Below are positions 43,102-48,918 of a DNA stretch of 64,000 bases, piece by piece. A model generated the notes under the pieces. It saw nothing but the letters and a program-made list of their open reading frames with translations. It did not search any database and was not told the origin of the DNA. Source of the stretch: Aldehydirespirator sp965220645 (GTDB lineage Bacteria; Actinomycetota; Acidimicrobiia; Acidimicrobiales; Aldehydirespiratoraceae); the NCBI GenBank assembly GCA_965220645.1, contig OZ244836.1:1612001-1676000 (forward strand), in the 5' to 3' direction. A program made the translations under genes and the position numbers. How positions within the stretch are numbered: the stretch's first letter is position 1; each line of letters opens with the position of its first letter.

Positions 43102-43235
43102 ATTGGCAGCGGTGGGTTCCCGAATGGGTATCGGTGGCTGCCAGTTCCTCGAGGTCTGGGGCGCTGGCGATGAATTGGCAGCGGTGGAGTCCCGAAACGG
43201 AGTCGGTGGCTGCCAGTTCCTCTGGGGCGGCGAGG
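43098..43235 (+). repeat. Two 72-bp hairpin-bearing tandem copies after rsmB
   Basis: Copies start at 43098 and 43170. Each has complementary arms GAATTGGCAGC and GCTGCCAGTTC about 32 bases apart (one G-U pair). The unit length is a multiple of three, so the overlapping ORF stays open. Confidence 0.9.
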
Positions 43236-43253
43236 GGAAGCGGCTGTGGGTAG
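43098..43253 (+). CDS. Small ORF with two 24-codon repeats between rsmB and mogA
   Basis: 51 residues. The ATG overlaps the rsmB stop (ATGA). Two 24-residue repeats start MNWQRWVPEW and MNWQRWSPET and share SVAASSS; the second ATG at 43170 repeats the first exactly 72 bases later. The frame ends at TAG 43251-43253, 10 bases before the mogA GTG. At DNA level each repeat is also a hairpin (GAATTGGCAGC with GCTGCCAGTTC). It may be a spacer ORF or simply a readable REP-like pair. Confidence 0.4.
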   Translation: MNWQRWVPEWVSVAASSSRSGALAMNWQRWSPETESVAASSSGAARGSGCG

Positions 43254-43256
43254 GGT
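43251..43256 (+). promoter_or_regulatory. -10-like hexamer of mogA, leaderless type
   Basis: TAGGGT ends 7 bases before the GTG at 43264. Its TAG is also the stop of the preceding small ORF. Confidence 0.45.
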
Positions 43257-43263
43257 CGAAAGG

Positions 43264-43773
43264 GTGACGACAGGCGGCGACCGCGGCGGGCCGGACCGGG
43301 CAGCCAAGGTGCTCACCGTGTCCGACGGGGTCGTGGCGGGCACCAGGCAGGATCGAAGCGGCGAAGCGCTGGAGGAATGTCTCTCCTCCGCAGGCTGGAC
43401 GGTCGTCGAGCGGGCCGCGGTGGCCGACGGCGTGGAATCCGTGGCCGGGGCGCTGACCCGCCTGGCCGACGGCTTCCACGGGCTCATCGTCACCACCGGG
43501 GGCACCGGCTTCGGGCCCCGCGACGCCACACCGGAGGGAACCAAGGCCGTGCTCGACCGCGAGGCGCCCGGTCTGGCCGAGGCCATGCGTCTGGTCAACC
43601 CGCTGGGCCGCCTGTCCCGGGGCACGGCCGGCACTATCGGCACCTCGCTGGTTCTCAACACCCCCGGCTCCTCGAAGGGCTGTGTGGAGACGGTGGGGGC
43701 GGTGATCGACATCGTCGGCCATGCGGTGCGGCTCCTGGTTGACAACTACGACCCGCACCCCCACGGCGGGTGA
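43264..43773 (+). CDS. Molybdenum cofactor biosynthesis MogA/MoaB-type protein
   Basis: 169 residues. The family signature IVTTGGTGFGPRDATPEGTKAVLDREAPGLAEAMR is intact, as are KVLTVSDGVVAGTRQDRSG and LVLNTPGSSKGCVETVG. Members adenylylate molybdopterin during cofactor synthesis (MogA) or are related MoaB forms; which one cannot be told. No other moa or moe genes are in the window. GTG 43264 is chosen over the open frame to 43246 because of the TAGGGT spacing. Confidence 0.85.
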   Translation: MTTGGDRGGPDRAAKVLTVSDGVVAGTRQDRSGEALEECLSSAGWTVVERAAVADGVESVAGALTRLADGFHGLIVTTGGTGFGPRDATPEGTKAVLDREAPGLAEAMRLVNPLGRLSRGTAGTIGTSLVLNTPGSSKGCVETVGAVIDIVGHAVRLLVDNYDPHPHGG

Positions 43774-43814
43774 ACGGGGCGCGCCCAGGGGGCAGCGCAG
43801 CGTCCGTGCGCCGG

Positions 43815-43820
43815 TAGCCT
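43815..43820 (+). promoter_or_regulatory. -10-like hexamer upstream of hisG
   Basis: TAGCCT, with the hisG ATG 43 bases downstream. The leader would be about 36 bases and carries AGGA near the start. Confidence 0.4.
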
Positions 43821-43863
43821 CGGCGCGGTTGTAAACGCCGCCCTCAACCGTCCCAGGACCCCA

Positions 43864-44739
43864 ATGCTGAAGCTCGTTCTCCCCAAGGGATCGCTCGAGA
43901 GGGCCACTCTCGAGCTGTTCGAGGCCGCCGACCTGCCGGTTCAGCGGTCCTCCGACGTGGCCTACAGGGCCGCGGTGGCCGACCCGCGCATCGACGACGT
44001 GCGGATCCTCCGGCCCCAGGAGATCCCGGTCTACGTAGCCGACGGCCTGTTCGACTTCGGCATCACCGGCCGGGACTGGGTGGAGGAGACCGGCAGCCAC
44101 GTGGTCTCGCTGGGAGAGTTGCAGTACTCCAAGGCGACATCGCTGCCGATCAGGGTGGTGTTGGCCGTAGCTGACGGTGCGCCCTACGAACGAGTCTCCG
44201 ACCTGCCCCAGGGGGTGCGGGTTTCGACGGAGTACCCGGAGCTGACCGGGCGATTCTTCACCGACGCCGGCATAGAGGCCCAGATCGCGCTGAGCTACGG
44301 CGCCACCGAGGCCAAGGTGCCCGACATCGTTGATGCGGTGGTCGAGATCACCGAGACCGGCCGGGCCTTGCGAGCTGCCGGGCTGCGGATCATCGACACC
44401 CTGTTGACCTCCTACACCGAGTTGATCGCCAACCCCGCGGCCGCAGCCGACGCCGACAAGCGGCATGCCATGGGCCAGATCTACACGCTGCTTCAGGGCG
44501 TGCTCGAGGCCAGGGGCAAAGTGCTGGTGAAGCTGAACGTCGGCCCGGGCGCGCTCGACGACGTGATCGAGATTCTCCCGGCCATGAAAGCCCCGACCGT
44601 CAACGAGCTGTTCCAGGGCGCGGGCTACGCGGTGGAGACGGTGGTGCCCCGCAGCGAGATCAACATCCTGATCCCCGCCCTGCGCGACCTGGGCGCCACC
44701 GACATCGTCGAGATCCCCATATCCAAGATCATCCCCTAG
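43864..44739 (+). CDS. hisG: ATP phosphoribosyltransferase, long form
   Basis: 291 residues, the long HisG type with its own C-terminal regulatory domain, so HisZ is not needed. N-terminus LKLVLPKGSLERATLELFEAA; DFGITGRDWVEETG; PRPP region (DAVVEITETGRALRAAGLRII); C-terminal ACT-like domain VLVKLNVGPGALDDVIEILPAMKAPTV. First step of histidine synthesis, normally inhibited by histidine. No other his biosynthesis gene is in the window. Confidence 0.95.
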   Translation: MLKLVLPKGSLERATLELFEAADLPVQRSSDVAYRAAVADPRIDDVRILRPQEIPVYVADGLFDFGITGRDWVEETGSHVVSLGELQYSKATSLPIRVVLAVADGAPYERVSDLPQGVRVSTEYPELTGRFFTDAGIEAQIALSYGATEAKVPDIVDAVVEITETGRALRAAGLRIIDTLLTSYTELIANPAAAADADKRHAMGQIYTLLQGVLEARGKVLVKLNVGPGALDDVIEILPAMKAPTVNELFQGAGYAVETVVPRSEINILIPALRDLGATDIVEIPISKIIP

Positions 44740-44751
44740 GAAGGCTGTGCA

Positions 44752-45003
44752 ATGAGTGAGAACGCAGAGACTGGCAGTGCAGCCGCCGAGGAATCAGGCG
44801 GCCCGGCGCGAGCGAGGGACAATCGATGGCTCGGGTACTGGATCGGCGTCGGCGCGGGCTCGGGAGCGGGCATCGGAGCTGGTGTAGGAGCGATCTTCGG
44901 TGACGCGGGCACGGGGTCCGGGGTCGGGGCAGGCATCGGGGCGCTCGTCGGCGTCGTGATCGGGTCGTGGGGCGGCAGGGGATTCAAGCGCGGCAACTGC
45001 TGA
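44752..45003 (+). CDS. Small glycine-zipper membrane protein
   Basis: 83 residues. After a polar N-terminus come two Gly-rich hydrophobic stretches (GYWIGVGAGSGAGIGAGVGAI and GVGAGIGALVGVVIGSWGG) with GxxxG-type spacing, typical of glycine-zipper proteins. AGGAAGG at 44738 gives a good ribosome site that overlaps the hisG stop. Probably co-transcribed with hisG. No function is known. Confidence 0.55.
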   Translation: MSENAETGSAAAEESGGPARARDNRWLGYWIGVGAGSGAGIGAGVGAIFGDAGTGSGVGAGIGALVGVVIGSWGGRGFKRGNC

Positions 45004-45017
45004 CCGACGATCCGCGC

Positions 45018-45494
45018 TCAAGCGGCGGGGTCTGACGGCTCGGGGTCGTCGGATTCTTCGCCTGGGTCTTCGGGGCGGTTCTTGAGTTGGACGAATGCCA
45101 TTTGAATCTGTGACAGCGCCTCGCGCAGGGTGGACTCCGCCTCGTCGAGGCGGCCCTGCATGCCGTCCAGCAGCGCGCTCAGGGCGTCGATGGCCACCGC
45201 GGCCTCGTTAAAATTCGGCGGCTGGCTCGAGAGGTGCAGGGCGGCCAGCTCGTACAGCCCCATGGCGTGGTTGGCGACCACCACCGAAGCGGGCACCGCC
45301 TTGAGCCGCTCGCGGGACTCAGCCAGCTCCCGTATGTACTGCTCGGCCTGCTCGCGCTCCTCCGGCGACAGGCTGTCGAGGTCGAATCCCTCCGGATCTG
45401 AGGCCGCAGCGCCTCGGGTGACCGACTCACCTGAGGCCTCCGTGGCGCGGTCGTCGACTGGTACTTCCCCTCCAGGGGTCCACAGCGTGCTCAT
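45018..45494 (-). CDS. DUF1844 family protein
   Basis: 158 residues on the - strand. The conserved core is SVVVANHAMGLYELAALHLSSQPPNFNEAAVAIDALSALLDGMQGRL, a helical DUF1844 region, flanked by acidic low-complexity ends. The family lies beside infC in many actinobacteria, as here, where it diverges from infC. Function is not established. It converges on the glycine-zipper gene with 14 bases between. Confidence 0.75.
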   Translation of the reverse strand: MSTLWTPGGEVPVDDRATEASGESVTRGAAASDPEGFDLDSLSPEEREQAEQYIRELAESRERLKAVPASVVVANHAMGLYELAALHLSSQPPNFNEAAVAIDALSALLDGMQGRLDEAESTLREALSQIQMAFVQLKNRPEDPGEESDDPEPSDPAA

Positions 45495-45552
45495 CCGATA
45501 ACCTCCGGCTCGCGCTCGCGGATGGGCCTGGCCGCTTGCGGCGACCGGGTGC

Positions 45553-45558
45553 TACCCT
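45553..45558 (+). promoter_or_regulatory. -10-like hexamer of infC-rpmI-rplT
   Basis: TACCCT lies 98 bases before the proposed infC start, so this transcript would have a long leader of about 86 bases with a strong hairpin. Confidence 0.4.
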
Positions 45559-45582
45559 ACCGGGGTCAATCCAGCGGACATG

Positions 45583-45604
45583 CGCCCCGGCCGCGGCCGG
45601 GGCG
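45583..45604 (+). promoter_or_regulatory. Perfect 22-base palindrome in the infC leader
   Basis: CGCCCCGGCCG followed by its exact reverse complement. As RNA it would fold into a very stable hairpin. It lies between the promoter-like box and the ribosome site, suited to control of the infC-rpmI-rplT operon. No poly-U follows, so simple termination is unlikely. Confidence 0.5.
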
Positions 45605-45650
45605 TTCCGCCCGAATACGGAGGTTCCGTGCTCACGAGGAGTGAAAGGCG

Positions 45651-46253
45651 ATAGCACCGGCAGGCGAAGAGCCCAACATCAATGACCAGATCCGAGCTGC
45701 CGAGGTGCGCCTTGTCGGCGAGGATGGTCAACAGATCGGCATAAGGTCGATTCAAGAGGCGCTCAACTTGGCCCGGGCGGCGGGACGCGATCTCGTCGAG
45801 GTTGCGGAGGCGGCCAATCCGCCTGTCTGCCGCATCATGGACTACGGCAAGTTCAAGTATGAGGCGGCCCAGCGGGCCAAGGAGTCCCGCCGCAAGTCGT
45901 CCAACGTGATGGTCAAGGAGATGAAGTACCGGCCCAAGATCGGCCGGGGCGACTTCGACACCAAGACTCGCAGAGTCGAGAAGTTCCTGGGCGAGGGGAA
46001 CAAGGTCAAGGTCACGATCATGTTCCGGGGACGGGAGGTCCAGCACCCGGAACTGGGAAGGAAGATCCTCGACGATGTGGCCGCAACCGTGGAGCACGTC
46101 GGCAAGGTGGAGTTCCAACCCCGCCAGGACGGCCGCAACATGGTGATGGTGCTCGCACCGGACAAGCAGGCACAGGCCCGGCACCGCCGTAGACTCGAGG
46201 CCGAGGCCGCTATGGCCGCCACCGAGACGCCCCAGCCCGGCACCGCCGACTGA
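45651..46253 (+). CDS. infC: Translation initiation factor IF-3, AUA start codon
   Basis: 200 residues if started at ATA 45651. The conserved N-terminus EEPNINDQIRAAEVRLVGEDG needs codons upstream of the first standard start (GTG 45705). An in-frame TGA at 45642 leaves no ATG, GTG or TTG in between. AGGAG (45637-45641) is well placed for the ATA. infC is known in other bacteria for rare start codons read poorly when IF-3 is abundant (autoregulation). Then YGKFKYEAAQRAKESRRK and the C-terminal domain KYRPKIGRGDFDTK. rpmI and rplT follow. Confidence 0.9.
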   Translation: MAPAGEEPNINDQIRAAEVRLVGEDGQQIGIRSIQEALNLARAAGRDLVEVAEAANPPVCRIMDYGKFKYEAAQRAKESRRKSSNVMVKEMKYRPKIGRGDFDTKTRRVEKFLGEGNKVKVTIMFRGREVQHPELGRKILDDVAATVEHVGKVEFQPRQDGRNMVMVLAPDKQAQARHRRRLEAEAAMAATETPQPGTAD

Positions 46254-46315
46254 ACGTCACCGGTAATTCGCCCTCACACCGAGGCGAGCAGTCGAAACAC
46301 CCGCGAAGGTGAATC

Positions 46316-46507
46316 ATGCCCAAGATGAAGACACACCGGGGCGCGGCCAAGCGCTTCCGGCGCACCGGCTCCGGCAAGCTGCGATACCGCCGGATCAACA
46401 AGAACCACATCCTCGAGAAGAAGTCCCCCAAGCGCAAGCGCCAGTTGCGGGCTCCGGGCGACGTGTCATCGTCGGACAAGAGGATGCTGAGGGACTTGGG
46501 CATCTAG
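46316..46507 (+). CDS. rpmI: 50S ribosomal protein L35
   Basis: 63 residues, very basic. Typical start MPKMKTHRGAAKRFRRTGSGK and RRINKNHILEKKSPKRKRQLR. It sits between infC and rplT, as in nearly all bacteria. Ribosome site GAAGGTGA lies just upstream. Confidence 0.97.
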   Translation: MPKMKTHRGAAKRFRRTGSGKLRYRRINKNHILEKKSPKRKRQLRAPGDVSSSDKRMLRDLGI

Positions 46508-46559
46508 CCCTGCCCTCTGCGGGCTGCCCCCGGGCGCACCACACCAAGGAGACAAGTCG

Positions 46560-46940
46560 ATGGCCAGAGTCAAGCGTCCCGCCCAGTCCAGGCGCCGCCG
46601 CCGCGCCGTGGTGGCGAAGGCCAAGGGCTACTACGGCAACAAGTCCCGATCCTGGCGTTCCGCCAACGAGCAGCTCATGCACTCGGGCAACTACGCGTTC
46701 CGCGACCGGAGAGCTCGCAAGAACGACTTCCGCCGGTTGTGGATCCAGCGGATCAACGCAGCCTGTCGCCAGCGAGGTGTCTCCTACAGCCGCTTCATTG
46801 CCGGGCTGAAGGCGGCCGGCATCGAGGTCGACCGCAAGATTCTGGCCGACCTGGCCGTCAACGACCCCGACGCCTTCTCCGCGCTGGTCGAGGCGGCGTC
46901 TGCGGCCTCAACCGCCCAGGCCCAGGCTCAGGCCAGCTGA
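46560..46940 (+). CDS. rplT: 50S ribosomal protein L20
   Basis: 126 residues. Signature MARVKRPAQSRRRRRAVVAKAKGYYG, then WIQRINAACRQRGVSYSRFI. L20 is needed early in 50S assembly and in some bacteria represses its own operon through the leader. The Ala/Gln-rich C-terminal extension (ASAASTAQAQAQAS) is unusual but short. Ribosome site AAGGAG at 46543. Confidence 0.97.
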   Translation: MARVKRPAQSRRRRRAVVAKAKGYYGNKSRSWRSANEQLMHSGNYAFRDRRARKNDFRRLWIQRINAACRQRGVSYSRFIAGLKAAGIEVDRKILADLAVNDPDAFSALVEAASAASTAQAQAQAS

Positions 46941-46984
46941 ACCCACCGCCATCGCTCGGGCCGCGCAATCAGCGGGTAGCCGAG

Positions 46985-47731
46985 TTGCGCCGCCTCGTGC
47001 GCCGACGCGCACGGGGAGACGCCACGGTGATTCTGGAGGGGCCGCGCACCCTGTCGGAGGCGCTGGCAGCCGGGATCGAGCCCTCGGTCGTGGTCACGGC
47101 CGAGTCGGCTCTGAGCTCATCACCGGTCCGGGGTGTTCTGGACCAGCTCAGTCCGGGTGTCGAGGTGATGGCGCTGACCGATCAGGCCTTCCAATCCGTG
47201 GCGCCCGCAGTGAGTCCCCAGCCGATGCTGGCGCTGGCCGACAAGCCGCAGGCCAGGATGCCGGGATCGATGGCACGAGGCGATCTCGTGCTCGTGCTCG
47301 TGGGGGTGTCCGACCCCGGCAACACGGGAACCATCATCCGCACCGCCGAAGCCTGCGCGGCCTGCTGCGTGGTCGTGGTGGGTGGAGCCGACCCGTGGGC
47401 GCCCAAGGCTGTGAGGGCCTCGGCCGGCTCGGTGCTACGCGTGCCGGTTGTGGGGGCCCCCGATGCCGGTGCCGCGCTGAAGGCCCTCCGGGCCGCTGGA
47501 GCGTCGGTCGTGGCCGCCGACTCGAGCGAGGGCGAGGCCCATGACTCGGGTGTGCTCGCCGGGCAGAGTCCCGTGGCCCTGGTGCTGGGATCCGAGTCCC
47601 ACGGCCTCGACCACTCGATCTACGCGCTTGCAGACAGCCGGGTACGGATCGGAATGGCAGGGGACACGGAGTCCCTGAACGTCGCCATGGCCGCAACCCT
47701 CCTCGCCTTCGAGTACCGCCGCCAACCCTGA
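46985..47731 (+). CDS. SpoU/TrmH-family rRNA or tRNA 2'-O-methyltransferase
   Basis: 248 residues from TTG 46985. Substrate-binding domain (VILEGPRTLSEALAAGIEPSVVV), then SPOUT motifs VGVSDPGNTGTIIRTAEA, VALVLGSESHGLD and MAGDTESLNVAMAATLLAFE. The family-typical N-terminus (NQRVAELRRL) starts upstream of this TTG, so the true start may be the CTG at 46937 that overlaps the rplT stop (CTGA). It lies between rplT and pheS, a common place for this gene in actinobacteria. Confidence 0.85.
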   Translation: MRRLVRRRARGDATVILEGPRTLSEALAAGIEPSVVVTAESALSSSPVRGVLDQLSPGVEVMALTDQAFQSVAPAVSPQPMLALADKPQARMPGSMARGDLVLVLVGVSDPGNTGTIIRTAEACAACCVVVVGGADPWAPKAVRASAGSVLRVPVVGAPDAGAALKALRAAGASVVAADSSEGEAHDSGVLAGQSPVALVLGSESHGLDHSIYALADSRVRIGMAGDTESLNVAMAATLLAFEYRRQP

Positions 47732-47760
47732 CATTCCACCGGGCGGAGGCCGCTGCGCCC

Positions 47761-47766
47761 TAGCCT
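47761..47766 (+). promoter_or_regulatory. -10-like hexamer of pheS, leaderless type
   Basis: TAGCCT ends 7 bases before the pheS ATG at 47774. Confidence 0.55.
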
Positions 47767-47773
47767 TGCTCGG

Positions 47774-48805
47774 ATGATGGAGGGCGAAGAGCAGGCTGAC
47801 GAGCAGGCTTACGAGAGCGCTGCCGCCGAAGCCGAGGAGCGCCTCGCCGCGGCCGCCGATGTTGATGCCGTGGCCGACATCGAGCGGGAGATGCTGGGCC
47901 GCCGCTCGCTCTTCAATGAGGCCAAGCGCCGGTTGGGTGATCTCGACCCCGGTGAGCGAGCTGCCGCCGGTCGGCGGCTCAACGACGCCCGCGAGCGCGT
48001 CGAGGCAGCCGCCGCCGCGGCTCGGGCCCGGCTGACCGCATCCGGCCGAGCCGACCGCTACGCCGTCGAACGGCTCGACCTCACCGAGCGCCTGCCTCAG
48101 ACCGCTCCGCTGCGCAGAGGGCACTTCCATCCCGTCACCCAGGCCCGCGACCGCCTCGAGGACGTGTTCGTAGGGATGGGCTACACGGTCGCCGAGGGCC
48201 CGGAGGTGGAGAGCGCCTGGTACAACTTCGAGGCCCTCAACATCCCCGAATGGCACCCCGCCCGAGGAAGTTTCGACACGATATTCGTGAACCTCGGCGA
48301 GCCCGAGGAGGTGATGCTGCGCTCTCACACCTCCCCGGTGCAGATCCGAGTCATGGAGAACCGGCAGCCGCCCATCTACATAGTCGCCCCGGGCAGGACC
48401 TTCCGGGCCGACACCGCCGATGCCACTCATCTGCCTGCCTTCAATCAGATCGAAGGCCTCGCCGTTGACCGCGACATCACGATGGGCGACCTCGCCGGAA
48501 CCATCGACGAGTTCGTCCGGGCCCTCTTCGGCCGCGAGGTCAAGAGCCGGCTGCGCCCGTCGTACTTCCCGTTCACCGAGCCATCGGCGGAGTTCGACAT
48601 CTCCCGGCCCGACGGATCGTGGCTGGAGCTCGGCGGCTGCGGCATGGTCCATCCCAACGTGCTGAGCAACTGCGGGATCGATCCCGAGGAGTGGCAGGGG
48701 TTCGCCTTCGGCTTCGGCATCGACCGTCTGGCGGTGATGCGCCACGAGATCGACGACATCCGCGAGTTCGTCAACAACGACACTCGCTTCCTGGGCCAGT
48801 TCTGA
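47774..48805 (+). CDS. pheS: Phenylalanyl-tRNA synthetase alpha subunit
   Basis: 343 residues. N-terminal coiled-coil that packs on tRNA (residues 1-100), then class II motifs: GHFHPVTQARDRLEDVF, LLRSHTSPVQIRVM-type segment MLRSHTSPVQIRVM, FHQIEGL-like FNQIEGLAVD, and GCGMVHPNVL with GFAFGFGIDRLAVMRHEIDDIR. A second ATG follows directly (47777). The stop TGATG opens a 37-residue ORF leading to pheT. Confidence 0.96.
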   Translation: MMEGEEQADEQAYESAAAEAEERLAAAADVDAVADIEREMLGRRSLFNEAKRRLGDLDPGERAAAGRRLNDARERVEAAAAAARARLTASGRADRYAVERLDLTERLPQTAPLRRGHFHPVTQARDRLEDVFVGMGYTVAEGPEVESAWYNFEALNIPEWHPARGSFDTIFVNLGEPEEVMLRSHTSPVQIRVMENRQPPIYIVAPGRTFRADTADATHLPAFNQIEGLAVDRDITMGDLAGTIDEFVRALFGREVKSRLRPSYFPFTEPSAEFDISRPDGSWLELGGCGMVHPNVLSNCGIDPEEWQGFAFGFGIDRLAVMRHEIDDIREFVNNDTRFLGQF

Positions 48806-48918
48806 TGAGTGCGAAGACACTCACAGCGGCGAGCGCGCCCGGGACAGTGCCCATACCGGCACATCTGACTGTGGCCAATCCGCTTGGGCCAGTTCTGATG
48901 GGGCAGGGTTCACGATGA
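48805..48918 (+). CDS. Bridging ORF between pheS and pheT (37 codons)
   Basis: ATG 48805 shares one base with the pheS TGA. The frame starts MSAKTLTAAS and ends LMGQGSR; its TGA 48916-48918 overlaps the pheT ATG by 4 bases (ATGA). GGGCCAGTTCTGATG from the pheS end (48793-48807) recurs at 48886-48900, so part arose by junction duplication and is now read in frame as GPVLMG. No known domain. The double coupling suggests a relay role. Confidence 0.4.
   Translation: MSAKTLTAASAPGTVPIPAHLTVANPLGPVLMGQGSR

Noticed and set aside
45705..46253. infC starting at GTG 45705
   Set aside because: It would remove the conserved IF-3 N-terminal residues; the upstream ATA with AGGAG fits better.
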